DNA from: Shinella zoogloeoides
GTDB lineage: Bacteria; Pseudomonadota; Alphaproteobacteria; Rhizobiales; Rhizobiaceae
NCBI RefSeq assembly: GCF_033705735.1
Contig: NZ_CP131130.1
Coordinates: 3,050,001-3,114,000 of the forward strand
Length of the DNA: 64,000 nucleotides
Reading direction: 5' to 3'
Each line of letters begins with the position of its first letter. The stretch's first letter is position 1. The position numbers were made by a program, and so were the translations under genes. Positions 8,120 to 17,732 of this stretch are shown one piece after another. Under the pieces are notes generated by a model. The model did no database searches. It had not been told where the DNA came from and saw only the letters and a list, made by a program, of their open reading frames with translations.

Positions 8120-10792
8120 ATGAGCAGAAGCATTTCGGCAGGACTGGACAACCGTCACGACCGTTTCGTTCTGTCGGCATTCGTCTTGCGGCAGATACAG
8201 GTCCTCGCCGGGCTCGGCATCTTCGCCGGTCTGGCGCTCGCCATCGCCGCGCTATCCACCTGGAACGTCTCCGATCCCAGCCTCTCCTACGCCTCAGGAG
8301 GCGAGCCGAAGAACATCCTCGGCTATCCGGGCGCCGTCTTCGCCGATCTCTTCATGCAGTTCTTCGGTCTTGCCAGCGTCATCGCGCTGCTGCCGGTCGT
8401 CGCCTGGGGACTGGCGATGGTGAGCGGCCGGCGCTTCCACCGCATTCCGCAGCGCGCGGTCGCCTGGCTCGGCGGCGCGATCCTCGCCTCCGCCGCGCTC
8501 GCCTGCGTGCCGGGGCCCGTGACCTGGCCGCTGCCGACCGGCCTCGGCGGCGTCTTCGGCGACATGATCCTGCGCTTCCCCGCGCTCTTCACCGGCGCCT
8601 ATCCCACCGGCATGTTCGCGACCGTCATCGGCTGCATCGTCGCTGTACCCGCCGCCTGGCTGATGGTGTTCAGCGCCGGCCTCGTCGGCGCCGTCCCGGC
8701 CGATGACGAGGACGACCATGCGCCCGCTCCGGCCCAGAGCCGCGCCCGCGCGGTGGCCGAGGAAGACGACGAGGACGACGAGCGTGAAGGCCCGCTCACC
8801 GTGCTTGCCGGCGCGATGACCCATGCCTGGTATACCGGGCAGGCGCGCGTGCGCCGCATCTTCGGCCTCTCGAACCAGCGCCGCAGGGCGCGCGGCATCG
8901 AGCAGCCCTACGATTTCAACGAGGACGAGTTCGGCACGCTGAACGAGCCGGTGCGCGCCCGCGCCGCAAGCCGCACGGCCGAGCGCGTCGAGCCCTCCAT
9001 GGACGGCCGCCGCGCCGTCGCCGCACCGTCGATCTCGCTCGATGACGACGACCTGCCCTTCGACATGGGCGACGAGCCGCTCGCCCGCCCGAGCGGCATC
9101 CTGCCGGACGAGGACGCTGACGACATCGCCGCCGACTGGGCACCGCGCCGCGCGCCGGCCCGCCAGGCGGAACCTGCCGCAGGTGCCCGCGTCGTCGCCC
9201 CCGCCGCGCGGCCGAAGCTCGGCCAGCGCGCCGACCGCGAAGCGCAGACCTCCTTCGTCGGCCCGGACGGCTTCCAGCTTCCGCCGATCCACCTGCTCGC
9301 CGAGCCGAGGGGCCAGGTGCGCGACGCGACGCTTTCCGCCGACGCGCTGGAGCAGAACGCCCGCATGCTGGAAGGCGTGCTGGAGGATTTCGGCGTCAAG
9401 GGCGAGATCATCCATGTGCGCCCCGGTCCGGTCGTCACGCTCTACGAACTGGAGCCGGCGCCCGGCATCAAGTCCTCACGCGTCATCGGCCTTGCCGACG
9501 ACATCGCCCGTTCGATGAGCGCGATCGCCGCCCGCGTCGCCGTCGTGCCGGGCCGCAACGCCATCGGCATCGAGCTGCCGAACCAGAGCCGCGAGACCGT
9601 CTATCTCCGCGAACTCATCGCCAGCCGCGATTTCGAGACCTCGAAGGCCCGCCTCGCCATGGCGCTCGGCAAGACGATCGGCGGCGAGCCGGTCATTTCC
9701 GACATCGCCAAGATGCCGCATCTGCTGGTCGCCGGCACCACCGGCTCGGGCAAGTCGGTCGCCATCAACACCATGATCCTGTCGCTGCTCTACCGTCTGA
9801 AGCCGGAACAGTGCCGCCTGATCATGATCGACCCGAAGATGCTGGAACTCTCCGTCTATGACGGCATCCCGCATCTCCTCTCCCCCGTCGTCACCGATCC
9901 CAAGAAGGCCGTCGTCGCCCTCAAATGGACGGTGCGCGAGATGGAGGAGCGCTACAAGAAGATGTCGAAGATCGGCGTGCGCAACATCGACGGCTTCAAC
10001 AGCCGCGTCGAGCAGGCGCTCGCCAAGGGCGAGACGATCACCCGCACCGTGCAGACCGGCTTCGACCGCCAGACCGGCGAGGCGATCTACGAGACGGAAG
10101 AATTCGATCTGCAGCCGATGCCCTATATCGTCGTCATCATCGACGAGATGGCCGACCTGATGATGGTCGCCGGCAAGGATATCGAGGGCGCCGTGCAACG
10201 GCTCGCCCAGATGGCGCGCGCCGCCGGCATCCACGTCATCATGGCGACGCAGCGTCCCTCGGTCGACGTCATCACCGGCACGATCAAGGCGAACTTCCCG
10301 ACGCGCATCTCCTTCCAGGTGACGTCGAAGATCGACAGCCGCACCATCCTCGGCGAGCAGGGCGCCGAACAGCTCCTCGGCATGGGCGACATGCTCTACA
10401 TGGCCGGTGGCGGGCGCATCCAGCGCGTGCACGGCCCGTTCGTCTCGGACGGCGAGGTCGAGGCCGTCGTCGCCCATCTGAAGACGCAGGGCGCGCCGCA
10501 ATATCTCGACGCCATCACCGAGGACGACGACGAGGACGGCGAGGGCGGCCACGGCCCGGCCGGCACCGCCAACCTCGACGATTCGGACGATCCCTACGAC
10601 CAGGCGGTGGCCGTGGTGCTGCGCGACGGCAAGGCCTCCACCTCCTATATCCAGCGCCGCCTCGGCATCGGCTACAACCGCGCCGCCTCGCTGATCGAGC
10701 GCATGGAGAAGGAGGGCCTGATCGGCCCCGCCAACCACGCCGGCAAGCGCGAGATCCTCGTGCCGACGGAAGACGAAATTTCGGGACGATGA
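8120..10792 (+). CDS. ftsK: DNA translocase FtsK
   Basis: 890 residues. The N-terminal 190 or so residues contain four predicted membrane helices that anchor the protein at the septum. A charged, disordered linker rich in Asp, Glu, Arg and Pro runs to about residue 370. The motor has Walker A GTTGSGKS near 540 and Walker [16 protein letters not shown] near 672. The C-terminal gamma winged helix (about 826-885, ending [24 protein letters not shown]) reads KOPS sites and activates XerCD at dif. FtsK clears chromosome dimers during division. The length is normal for the family. Confidence 0.97.
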   Translation: MSRSISAGLDNRHDRFVLSAFVLRQIQVLAGLGIFAGLALAIAALSTWNVSDPSLSYASGGEPKNILGYPGAVFADLFMQFFGLASVIALLPVVAWGLAMVSGRRFHRIPQRAVAWLGGAILASAALACVPGPVTWPLPTGLGGVFGDMILRFPALFTGAYPTGMFATVIGCIVAVPAAWLMVFSAGLVGAVPADDEDDHAPAPAQSRARAVAEEDDEDDEREGPLTVLAGAMTHAWYTGQARVRRIFGLSNQRRRARGIEQPYDFNEDEFGTLNEPVRARAASRTAERVEPSMDGRRAVAAPSISLDDDDLPFDMGDEPLARPSGILPDEDADDIAADWAPRRAPARQAEPAAGARVVAPAARPKLGQRADREAQTSFVGPDGFQLPPIHLLAEPRGQVRDATLSADALEQNARMLEGVLEDFGVKGEIIHVRPGPVVTLYELEPAPGIKSSRVIGLADDIARSMSAIAARVAVVPGRNAIGIELPNQSRETVYLRELIASRDFETSKARLAMALGKTIGGEPVISDIAKMPHLLVAGTTGSGKSVAINTMILSLLYRLKPEQCRLIMIDPKMLELSVYDGIPHLLSPVVTDPKKAVVALKWTVREMEERYKKMSKIGVRNIDGFNSRVEQALAKGETITRTVQTGFDRQTGEAIYETEEFDLQPMPYIVVIIDEMADLMMVAGKDIEGAVQRLAQMARAAGIHVIMATQRPSVDVITGTIKANFPTRISFQVTSKIDSRTILGEQGAEQLLGMGDMLYMAGGGRIQRVHGPFVSDGEVEAVVAHLKTQGAPQYLDAITEDDDEDGEGGHGPAGTANLDDSDDPYDQAVAVVLRDGKASTSYIQRRLGIGYNRAASLIERMEKEGLIGPANHAGKREILVPTEDEISGR

Positions 10793-10904
10793 CCGGGAAC
10801 GCGGGGCCTTCCGCGGCGTTTTCTCCGGCAAGTCTCACGTCAGGAGCCAGTGCCATTATGGCGCCGCGTTTGGCTCGCATGACAGACGCATGAAGGAGAC
10901 CGAC

Positions 10905-11564
10905 ATGATCCGATCCGAACACGGCCGGCCGGCCGGCACACTGACCCGCCGCGGCTTCACCGGCCTTCTGGCCTTCACGCTCGCGGCCGGCCTCTCGGTG
11001 CTCGCGCCCGCGCCCGCCTCCGCGCAGGCGAGCGGCACCGCGCAGAAGATCGCCGATCACTTCGCCTCCGTGAAGACGATGATGGGCGAGTTCGTGCAGT
11101 TCGGCCCGCGCGGCGAGCAGACCGGCGGCAAGTTCTATATCGACCGTCCCGGCAAGATCCGCTTCAACTACGAGGATCCCTCGCCGATGCGCGTGATCGC
11201 CGACGGCAAGTCCGTCGTCATCGGCAACCGCAAGCTCAAGACCTGGGACATCTACCCGCTCTCCAAGACGCCGCTGAACCTCCTGCTCGCCAACAGGATC
11301 GACCTTTCCTCCAAGATGGTGCGCGGCGTGAAGGAGGAGGCGGACCTGACGACCATCGTCCTCGGCGACAAGAGCGTGTTCGGCGATTCGACCATCACCA
11401 TGATGTTCGATCCCAAGACCTATGACCTGCGCCAGTGGACGATCACCGACGCCCAGGGCAAGGACACGTCCGTGATGATCTTCAACGTCAAGACCGGCGT
11501 GCCGCTCGACGACAAGGTCTTCTCGATCCCCTACGATGAAATCCGCAACCGCGGCCGCAACTGA
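10905..11564 (+). CDS. lolA: Outer-membrane lipoprotein carrier protein LolA
   Basis: 219 residues. The N-terminus has an Arg pair (TRRGF), a hydrophobic stretch and APASAQA, so it is a secreted periplasmic protein, perhaps by Tat because of the twin arginine. The mature part matches the alphaproteobacterial LolA-like family: KIADHFASVKTMMGEFVQF, GGKFYIDRPGKIRFNYEDPSP, and a C-terminal PYDEIRNRGRN. It shuttles lipoproteins from the inner membrane to the outer membrane. The ATG at 10905 has AAGGAG seven bases upstream; an ATG at 10890 would lie before that site. Confidence 0.85.
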   Translation: MIRSEHGRPAGTLTRRGFTGLLAFTLAAGLSVLAPAPASAQASGTAQKIADHFASVKTMMGEFVQFGPRGEQTGGKFYIDRPGKIRFNYEDPSPMRVIADGKSVVIGNRKLKTWDIYPLSKTPLNLLLANRIDLSSKMVRGVKEEADLTTIVLGDKSVFGDSTITMMFDPKTYDLRQWTITDAQGKDTSVMIFNVKTGVPLDDKVFSIPYDEIRNRGRN

Positions 11565-11626
11565 CGGCGCGAAAGCCTTCCTGCGCGCCGTGAAGTGATT
11601 CCACTCGCCGGCAAAATGCTTTAAGA

Positions 11627-11648
11627 CCCCCGGACGATTTCCCGGGGG
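11627..11648 (+). terminator. Hairpin between lolA and the xthA-type gene
   Basis: CCCCCGG (11627-11633) pairs with CCGGGGG (11642-11648) across an 8-base loop. It lies 62 bases after lolA and only five bases before the next ATG, so it could end the lolA message or hide the ribosome-binding region of the nuclease gene. No T-run follows. Confidence 0.4.
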
Positions 11649-11653
11649 CCGGC

Positions 11654-12460
11654 ATGACACTTTCGATCGCGACATGGAACATCAACTCGGTGCGGCTGCG
11701 CATGCCGCTCGTCGAGCATTTCCTGAAGACCTATTCGCCGGACGTCCTGTGCCTGCAGGAGACGAAGTGTCCGAACGACCAGTTCCCGTCAAAGCCACTG
11801 AAGGCGCTCGGTTACGAGCATATCGTCATGCATGGCCAGAAGGGCTATCACGGTGTCGCCACCGTCTCGCGCCTGCCGCTGACGGAGATCGTCGAGCGGC
11901 GCGACTATTGCGGCGTCGGCGATGCGCGGCATGTCTCGGTGGTCTTCCATCACCGGAACAAGTCGATCCGCCTGCACAATTTCTATGTGCCGGCCGGCGG
12001 CGATGAGCCGGACCGCACGATCAATCCGAAATTCGGCCACAAGCTCGATTTCATCGAGGAAATGAAGCTGCTGCACGCGGAGGCCGAGGCGGGCATTTCC
12101 TCAATCCTCGTCGGCGACCTCAACATCGCGCCGCTGGAGCATGACGTCTGGTCGCACAAGCAGCTCCTGAAGATCGTCAGCCATACGCCCATCGAGACCG
12201 AGGGGCTGATCGACGTGATGACGAAGGGGGCCTGGGTGGACCTGATGCGCCGCAAGGTGCCGGCGGAGGAAAAGCTCTATACGTGGTGGAGCTACCGCTC
12301 GGCCGACTGGCAGGCCGCCAACAAGGGCCGCCGCCTCGACCATATCTGGTCCTCCGCCGATCTCGACCCGCACCTCACCAACATCTCGGTGATCCGCGAG
12401 GCCCGCGGCTGGGAACGGCCGTCCGACCACGTGCCGGTTATCGCGGAATTCGATTTCTGA
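11654..12460 (+). CDS. xthA: Exodeoxyribonuclease III family protein
   Basis: 268 residues, an endonuclease/exonuclease/phosphatase fold of the AP endonuclease class. Family motifs are SIATWNINSVRLR at the N-terminus, LCLQETKCPNDQFP with the metal-binding Glu, GDLNIAPLEHDVW with the catalytic Asp-Asn pair, and the C-terminal SDHVPVIAEF with the catalytic Asp-His. It repairs abasic sites and 3' blocked ends. Rhizobia carry several paralogues, so the symbol is generic. The only purine-rich sequence ahead of the ATG is the GGGGG run in the hairpin stem. Confidence 0.92.
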   Translation: MTLSIATWNINSVRLRMPLVEHFLKTYSPDVLCLQETKCPNDQFPSKPLKALGYEHIVMHGQKGYHGVATVSRLPLTEIVERRDYCGVGDARHVSVVFHHRNKSIRLHNFYVPAGGDEPDRTINPKFGHKLDFIEEMKLLHAEAEAGISSILVGDLNIAPLEHDVWSHKQLLKIVSHTPIETEGLIDVMTKGAWVDLMRRKVPAEEKLYTWWSYRSADWQAANKGRRLDHIWSSADLDPHLTNISVIREARGWERPSDHVPVIAEFDF

Positions 12461-12523
12461 GGGTGCTTGCGGGAGGTTTCACGCTGGCGTCTTTCGGACA
12501 AGGATGATCACCTGCGGAAACCG

Positions 12524-12660
12524 CCCCTCATCCGGCCTGCCGGCCACCTTCTCCCCGCAAGCGGGGCGAAGGAGATATGACGCGCCGTTTTCCCGGCTTT
12601 CGGGTACCGCGTGGGGCAGTCCCCTCTCCCCGCCTGCGGGGAGAAGGTTAGGGTGAGGGG
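12524..12660. repeat. RIME-like intergenic repeat, copy 1 (137 bp)
   Basis: This fills most of the gap between the xthA-type gene and the cNMP-binding gene. It begins CCCCTCATCCGGCCTGCCGG and ends GGTTAGGGTGAGGGG. Inside are two GC palindromic units: CTCCCCGCAAGCGGGG in the left half and CTCCCCGCCTGCGGGGAG in the right half. A second copy of the same 137-base length lies at 46794-46930 in the opposite orientation, with near-identical ends and a divergent middle. The layout matches the Rhizobium-specific intergenic mosaic element family. Confidence 0.85.
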
Positions 12661-12683
12661 CCAATCCAGCCCGCTACAGAGTT

Positions 12684-13139
12684 TCAGGCAAACCGGCCCG
12701 CCAGCCCCCGCATCCGGGTGATCATCGCCGCAAGATTCTCGCGGATGCGCGCATCGACCAGCACGGCGACGTCGGGATATTCTTCCAGCATGCGCCGGAA
12801 GAGTGGGCGGTTGATGCGGATGACCTCGCTGTCCTCCAGCGCGACCGCCGTATATTTCCGCTCGACGGCGGAGATCATGGCAAGTTCCGAAAGAAGCGTG
12901 CCGGCGCCCGCCGTGCCTTCATTACGCGTCGAACCGTCCCGAAGCGTGGATGTCAGCTGGAACGCGCCATAGGCGACGACGAAGCCGCAATCGGCGGACG
13001 TGCCCTCGCGAAACAGCGTCTGCCCTTCCACCAGCCGCCGGCGCTCGGCGCCGAAGGCCATCAGCCGCAGCTTGTCGTCGGAAAGGCCGGCGAAGAGCGG
13101 CACGCGGGAGAGAAGGGCGATGTCGTCGCTGAGAGCCAC
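12684..13139 (-). CDS. Cyclic-nucleotide-binding domain protein without a DNA-binding domain
   Basis: 151 residues that form a single Crp-like cNMP-binding beta-barrel (VPLFAGLSDDKLRLMAF, GQTLFREGTSADCGFVV, AGTLLSELAMISAVERKYTAVA) plus a C-terminal helix. There is no helix-turn-helix, so it is not a Crp transcription factor. The classical phosphate-binding GE...R segment is only partly kept (LLSELAMI...RKYTA), so cAMP binding is uncertain. It starts behind AAGGAG, 19 bases after the response regulator stop, and is probably cotranscribed with it. It may be a signalling accessory protein. Confidence 0.8.
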   Translation of the reverse strand: MALSDDIALLSRVPLFAGLSDDKLRLMAFGAERRRLVEGQTLFREGTSADCGFVVAYGAFQLTSTLRDGSTRNEGTAGAGTLLSELAMISAVERKYTAVALEDSEVIRINRPLFRRMLEEYPDVAVLVDARIRENLAAMITRMRGLAGRFA

Positions 13140-13158
13140 GTCGGGCGCTCCTTACTGA

Positions 13159-13842
13159 TTACGGAACGATTTTATACCCGCCGTTCTCTGTCACGAGAAT
13201 CTCCGCATTGGAAGGGTCCCGCTCGATCTTCTGGCGAAGACGGTAGACATGGGTCTCCAGCGTATGGGTCGTGACGCCGGAATTGTAGCCCCAGACCTCT
13301 TCCAGCAGCACGTCGCGCGTCACCACCTTCTGGTCGGCGCGGTAAAGGTAGCGGATGATCGCCGCCTCCTTCTCGGTGAGGCGGATCTTCTGGCCGTTTT
13401 CCAGCGTCAGCAGCTTCTGGCCGGGCTTGAACGTATAGGGGCCGACGGTGAAGGTGGCGTCCTCGCTGCTCTCGTGCTGGCGGAGCTGTGCGCGGATACG
13501 CGCGAGCAGCACGGCGAAGCGGAAGGGCTTGGTCACATAGTCGTTGGCCCCGGCCTCGAGACCGAGGATCGTGTCCGAATCGGTGTCATGGCCCGTCAGC
13601 ATGATGATCGGCGCCTTGAAGCCGCCCTTGCGCAAGAGCTTCACCGCCTCGCGGCCATCCATGTCGGGCAGGCCGACATCCATGATGAGCAGGTCGATCT
13701 GGTTGCTGCGCGCCGTCTGGATGCCCTTGCCGGCCGTCGTTTCCTCGAGCGTCGCGAATTCCTCGTAGAGCGAAAGCTGCTCGACGAGCGTCTCGCGAAG
13801 GTCGTTGTCGTCGTCGACAAGTAGGATCGTGCGGGATGTCAT
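13159..13842 (-). CDS. OmpR/PhoB-type response regulator (CenR-like)
   Basis: 227 residues. The receiver domain (1-120) has the acidic pocket ILLVDDDND, the phosphoacceptor Asp55 in LLIMDVGLPDMDG, the Thr in MLTGHD and Lys in YVTKPF. The C-terminal winged helix (about 130-227) has LTEKEAAIIRYLYR and the recognition region TTHTLETHVYRLRQKIE. No histidine kinase is adjacent, so the partner is encoded elsewhere. The N-terminus and neighbourhood suggest the essential envelope regulator CenR of alphaproteobacteria, but this is a guess from memory of the family. The ATG follows GAGAGG. Confidence 0.88.
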   Translation of the reverse strand: MTSRTILLVDDDNDLRETLVEQLSLYEEFATLEETTAGKGIQTARSNQIDLLIMDVGLPDMDGREAVKLLRKGGFKAPIIMLTGHDTDSDTILGLEAGANDYVTKPFRFAVLLARIRAQLRQHESSEDATFTVGPYTFKPGQKLLTLENGQKIRLTEKEAAIIRYLYRADQKVVTRDVLLEEVWGYNSGVTTHTLETHVYRLRQKIERDPSNAEILVTENGGYKIVP

Positions 13843-13928
13843 GCTTTACCTCTCGGCATTCCTCTGGAAAGTAAGGGAACTGGCGCTTTTGGCAAGCCCG
13901 CCTGTGGCTTAGCCGATCAGGTTGCCGC

Positions 13929-14498
13929 ATGGCGCGAATATGGCGGACGGAAATGAACCGGATCACATCTCCTGAACATTGCGTGAAGACGATCCTCGTG
14001 CGCCCCGCGCCAGGCAGCAAGACCCGTGCCATCGTGCAGGTAGGGCCGCTGCGTATCCCCGCCGCCATCGGCCGCTCGGGCCGCACGAGTCGCAAGCGAG
14101 AGGGGGACGGGGCGACCCCCATTGCCGCCATGCCGCTTCTTTCCGGTTTTACGCGCGGCGACCGCCTGTCCCTGCCGAAGACCGGCCTGCCGATGGCGCG
14201 CATCCGCCCGTCCATGCTCTGGTGCGATGAACCGAAGCATCCGAGCTACAACCGGCCCGTCAACGCGCCCTTCCGGCCGAGCCACGAGGAACTGGCGCGC
14301 AAGGACGAGCTCTACGACATCTGCCTCGTGCTCGACTGGAACGTGTCGGCGCGCCGGCGCAATGCCGGCTCGGCGATCTTCTTCCACCTCATCCGTCCCG
14401 GCTACGAGCCGACGGCAGGATGTGTCGCCATCGCCCGGCGCGACATGCTGCGCATTCTTCCCTATCTGCGGCGCGGAACCGTTCTTCGCGTTCTTTGA
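13929..14498 (+). CDS. L,D-transpeptidase (YkuD-like) domain protein, no signal peptide
   Basis: Up to 189 residues. The C-terminal half resembles the YkuD catalytic domain: the His in GSAIFFHLIRPG and the Cys in PTAGCVAIARRDM fit the H...S/T-x-G-C core. The Arg that normally follows the Cys-Ile/Val pair is replaced by Ala. No signal peptide or membrane helix is visible, so periplasmic cross-linking is doubtful from this start. The start is uncertain: ATG 13929, ATG 13953 (weak CGGA upstream) or GTG 13983 all keep the domain. It is divergent from the response regulator gene, 86 bases away. Confidence 0.72.
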   Translation: MARIWRTEMNRITSPEHCVKTILVRPAPGSKTRAIVQVGPLRIPAAIGRSGRTSRKREGDGATPIAAMPLLSGFTRGDRLSLPKTGLPMARIRPSMLWCDEPKHPSYNRPVNAPFRPSHEELARKDELYDICLVLDWNVSARRRNAGSAIFFHLIRPGYEPTAGCVAIARRDMLRILPYLRRGTVLRVL

Positions 14499-14606
14499 AA
14501 TGACGTGCGGCGCGCCTATATCTGCCTCGACCGTCGCCGGGCTGCAAGGCGCCACGGGAAGCCCTTCGGGTTCAAGCACGCCATCCCTTTTCATGGAGAC
14601 ATTCTG

Positions 14607-15437
14607 ATGAGCGATCAACCGACAATCCTGTTTCACGACGGCAACAGCATTCCCCAGATCGGCCTCGGCGTCTGGCAGACCCCGAACGAGACGGCCGTGA
14701 CTGCCGTCAAGGCGGCGCTCGCCACCGGCTATCGCCATGTCGACACGGCGGCGATCTACGAGAACGAGGAAGGTGTCGGCGAGGGTATCCGCGCCTCCGG
14801 CGTCGACCGTTCCGAAATCTTCCTGACGACGAAGCTCTGGAATTCCGACCAGGGCCATGACGCGACGCTGAAGGCCTTCGATGCCAGCCTCAAGCGCCTC
14901 GGCACCGACTATGTCGACCTCTACCTCATCCACTGGCCGGCGCCGAAGCGCGACCAGTATGTGGCGACCTGGAAGGCCTTCATCCAGCTCCAGAAGGAAG
15001 GCCGCGCCCGCTCCATCGGCGTCTCCAACTTCTATCCCGAGCACCTTCAGCGCCTGATCGACGAAACGGGCGTGACCCCCGTCATCAACCAGATCGAGCT
15101 GCATCCGGACTTCCCGCAGAAGGAGGCCCGCGCCTATCACGACAAGCACCGCATCGTCACCCAGTCCTGGAGCCCGCTCGGCCAGGGCACGCTGCTGGAA
15201 AACCCCGTCGTCGCCAAGGTCGCCGCAAAGCATGGTCGCGCCCCGGCGCAGGTCATCACCCGCTGGCACATCGACAACGGGCTGGTGGTCATCCCGAAAT
15301 CGGTGACGCCCTCGCGTATCGCCGAGAACTTCAAGGTCTTCGACTTCAAGCTCGACGCCGAGGACATGGCGACCTTCGCGACGCTGGAAAAAGACGGCAA
15401 GCGCATCGGGCCGGACCCGATGACGGCGACGTTCTGA
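14607..15437 (+). CDS. Aldo/keto reductase (2,5-diketo-D-gluconate reductase-like)
   Basis: 276 residues, TIM-barrel aldo/keto reductase. The catalytic tetrad is visible: Asp46 and Tyr51 in HVDTAAIYENEEGVGEG, Lys76 in LTTKLWNS and His109 in YLIHWPAP. The NADPH-binding C-terminal segment VIPKSVTPSRIAENF is present. It resembles the DkgA/YafB branch, which reduces small aldehydes, methylglyoxal and 2,5-diketogluconate. The substrate is not predictable. The ATG at 14607 has TGGAGA upstream; an upstream in-frame codon at 14505 would add 34 non-family residues. Confidence 0.92.
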   Translation: MSDQPTILFHDGNSIPQIGLGVWQTPNETAVTAVKAALATGYRHVDTAAIYENEEGVGEGIRASGVDRSEIFLTTKLWNSDQGHDATLKAFDASLKRLGTDYVDLYLIHWPAPKRDQYVATWKAFIQLQKEGRARSIGVSNFYPEHLQRLIDETGVTPVINQIELHPDFPQKEARAYHDKHRIVTQSWSPLGQGTLLENPVVAKVAAKHGRAPAQVITRWHIDNGLVVIPKSVTPSRIAENFKVFDFKLDAEDMATFATLEKDGKRIGPDPMTATF

Positions 15438-15495
15438 GGCGGAAAGCGGGTGGCCTTGGCCGCCCGTTCCATCATACCCGAGATGGCGACGCTCC

Positions 15496-16008
15496 TTATG
15501 GCAGCGTCTTCGGCGTAATGAAGGATTCGAGGCCGCCCTTGCCGGGTGCGGCTTCGACCCAGCGCTCGATGTTCAGTGCAATCACGGCAAGAGCAGCCGT
15601 TGTGAATTTCATCCTTAGCCGGCTAATCGCATCCGCATCTCCTGTCGGCGCCAGCAGTTTTGCCAGATCCTCGAAACCGGGATTGTGACCGATGACGAGC
15701 AGCCTTTCGCTTTCCTCCGGCGCATCGCGGATCGCTGCGAGGATCGCCTGCGGCTCGGCCTCGTAGATCGACGGCACCGTGCGGGAGGGGCATGGCTTTA
15801 CGAGGGCCGGTTCCACCAGCGCCCATGTTTCCTGGGTGCGCCGTGCGGAGGAGATCAACGCGAAATCCGGCTGGAGGCCCGTTTCGGCCATGTAGGCGCC
15901 CATGCGGGGAGCGTCCCGGCGGCCACGGTCGGCGAGGGGGCGGTCGTGGTCGGGGACGCCGTCCGGCCAGGCGGACTTGGCGTGGCGGAGCAGGAGAAGC
16001 TGCTTCAT
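15496..16008 (-). CDS. sixA: Phosphohistidine phosphatase SixA-like
   Basis: 170 residues of the histidine phosphatase superfamily. The N-terminal LLLLRHAKSAWPDG carries the catalytic RHxK motif, and VIGHNPGFEDLAKLL carries the second His. SixA proteins remove phosphate from histidine in phosphotransfer proteins (the PTS component NPr in E. coli). The open frame extends further upstream, but the family N-terminus and the ATG at 16008 (AGGAGTATCCCG upstream) define the start. It lies after the leuC terminator and convergent to the aldo/keto reductase. Confidence 0.88.
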   Translation of the reverse strand: MKQLLLLRHAKSAWPDGVPDHDRPLADRGRRDAPRMGAYMAETGLQPDFALISSARRTQETWALVEPALVKPCPSRTVPSIYEAEPQAILAAIRDAPEESERLLVIGHNPGFEDLAKLLAPTGDADAISRLRMKFTTAALAVIALNIERWVEAAPGKGGLESFITPKTLP

Positions 16009-16020
16009 CGGGATACTCCT

Positions 16021-16055
16021 AAAAGGAAAAGGCCGGGAGCATGCTCCCGGCCTTT
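16021..16055 (-). terminator. Palindromic terminator of leuC
   Basis: A 28-base perfect palindrome (16028-16055) with core GGCCGGGAGCATGCTCCCGG lies 25 bases beyond the leuC stop. On the minus strand it is followed by CCTTTT, giving an intrinsic terminator between leuC and sixA. Confidence 0.8.
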
Positions 16056-16079
16056 CAGCATATCGGCAAACGCCTGGAT

Positions 16080-17489
16080 TTACTGCCAGTCGCGGATATC
16101 GACGAAATGACCGGCAATCGCGGCGGCGGCGGCCATGGCGGGGGAGACGAGGTGCGTGCGGCCCTTGAAGCCCTGGCGGCCCTCGAAGTTGCGGTTCGAG
16201 GTGGAGGCGCAGCGCTCGCCCGGCTTCAGGCGGTCGTCGTTCATGGCAAGGCACATGGAGCAGCCAGGCTCGCGCCAGTCGAAGCCGGCTTCCTTGAAGA
16301 TCCTGTCGAGGCCTTCCCGCTCGGCCTGTTCCTTCACGAGGCCGGAGCCCGGAACGATCATGGCATTGACGGTGGGGGCCACTTGCCTGCCTTCGACGAC
16401 GGCGGCGACGGCGCGCAGGTCCTCGATGCGGCCATTGGTGCACGAGCCGATGAAGACGCGGTCGATGGCGATGTCGGTGATCTTCGTGCCCGGCTTCAGG
16501 CCCATATAGTCCAGCGCGCGCCACTTGGACGAACGCTTGGTCTCGTCTTCGATATCATCCGGGTTCGGCACAACGCCCTCAACGGAAACGACGTCTTCCG
16601 GCGAGGAGCCCCAGGAGACGATCGGCGGCAGGTTGGCCGCGTCGAGCACGACGACGCGGTCGAAATGCGCGCCTTCTTCGGTGTAGAGCGTCTTCCAGTA
16701 GTCGAGCGCCATTTCCAGCGCCTTGCCCTTCGGCGCGCGCGGCTTGTCCTTGATATATTCGAAGGTCTTCTCGTCCGGCGCGATGAGGCCGGCGCGGGCG
16801 CCGCCTTCGATCGTCATGTTGCAGATCGTCATGCGGCCTTCCATCGACAGCGAGCGGATGGCTTCGCCCGCGAATTCGATGACGTGGCCGGTGCCGCCGG
16901 CCGTGCCGATCTCGCCGATGATGGCGAGGATGATGTCCTTCGCCGTCACGCCTTCGGGAAGCTTCCCGTCGACGCGCACCAGCATGTTCTTCGCCTTCTT
17001 CTGGATCAGCGTCTGGGTGGCCAGAACGTGTTCCACTTCCGACGTGCCGATGCCGTGCGCCAGCGCGCCGAAGGCGCCGTGCGTGGAGGTATGGCTGTCA
17101 CCGCAGACGATGGTCATGCCGGGCAGCGTGAAGCCCTGCTCGGGGCCAACGATGTGCACGATGCCCTGGCGGACATCCTTTTCCGAATAGTATTCGACGC
17201 CGAAATCGGCCGCGTTCTTCGCGAGCGCCTCGACCTGGATGCGGCTTTCCTCGTTCTTGATGCCCTGGTGACGATCCGGCGAGGTGGGGACGTTATGGTC
17301 GACGACGGCGAGCGTCTTCTCCGGCGCGCGGACCTTGCGGCCGGTCATGCGCAGGCCTTCGAAAGCCTGGGGAGACGTCACTTCATGGACGAGGTGACGG
17401 TCGATGTAGAGAAGACAGGTGCCGTCTTCCTGGCGGCTGACGATGTGGTCGTCGAAAATCTTGTCGTAGAGGGTACGGGGTGCGCTCAT
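16080..17489 (-). CDS. leuC: 3-isopropylmalate dehydratase large subunit
   Basis: 469 residues, normal length for LeuC. It isomerises 2- and 3-isopropylmalate in leucine synthesis, together with LeuD, which is not in the window. The [4Fe-4S] ligands are the Cys in [13 protein letters not shown] near 348 and the two in [11 protein letters not shown] near 408-411. The substrate-binding [27 protein letters not shown] segment is present. The ATG follows GAAGAG. A 243-base leader region with a possible small ORF precedes it, and a strong palindromic terminator follows. Confidence 0.97.
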   Translation of the reverse strand: MSAPRTLYDKIFDDHIVSRQEDGTCLLYIDRHLVHEVTSPQAFEGLRMTGRKVRAPEKTLAVVDHNVPTSPDRHQGIKNEESRIQVEALAKNAADFGVEYYSEKDVRQGIVHIVGPEQGFTLPGMTIVCGDSHTSTHGAFGALAHGIGTSEVEHVLATQTLIQKKAKNMLVRVDGKLPEGVTAKDIILAIIGEIGTAGGTGHVIEFAGEAIRSLSMEGRMTICNMTIEGGARAGLIAPDEKTFEYIKDKPRAPKGKALEMALDYWKTLYTEEGAHFDRVVVLDAANLPPIVSWGSSPEDVVSVEGVVPNPDDIEDETKRSSKWRALDYMGLKPGTKITDIAIDRVFIGSCTNGRIEDLRAVAAVVEGRQVAPTVNAMIVPGSGLVKEQAEREGLDRIFKEAGFDWREPGCSMCLAMNDDRLKPGERCASTSNRNFEGRQGFKGRTHLVSPAMAAAAAIAGHFVDIRDWQ

Positions 17490-17569
17490 GGCTCTTCATC
17501 CGCTGGCATGTTGAGGGGGTTCTGGAAATCCGCAGCGCATGGCTGCGGGATCGCGTCTGGAAGCGGCGA

Positions 17570-17686
17570 TCAGGATAGGCGGCTGATGAGCGCCCCGAAG
17601 ACACGCGCAAAGAAGCGTGCCGGCAGGCGCTTGTGATCCTGCAGCACGACAACATGCTTTTCCGTGCATCCGAACTTGGATTCCAT
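17570..17686 (-). CDS. Possible 38-residue small ORF upstream of leuC
   Basis: A minus-strand ATG frame of 38 codons lies 80 bases ahead of leuC. It begins MESKFGCTEKHVVVLQ and ends in a basic, hydrophobic tail (ARFFARVFGALISRLS). Codon choice is mostly G/C at third positions. No clear ribosome-binding site is visible and it has only four leucine codons, so it does not look like a classical leucine attenuator peptide. It could be an upstream ORF in the leuC leader or chance. Confidence 0.25.
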   Translation of the reverse strand: MESKFGCTEKHVVVLQDHKRLPARFFARVFGALISRLS

Positions 17687-17732
17687 GAACCCGCATATAG
17701 CGATTTTTGCGCCTTTCGGCAATTGCGAAGAA

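Noticed and set aside
15496..16524. A 342-residue version of SixA reaching into leuC
   Set aside because: The N-terminal half is Arg/His-rich shadow of leuC and crosses its terminator; the family start is at 16008.
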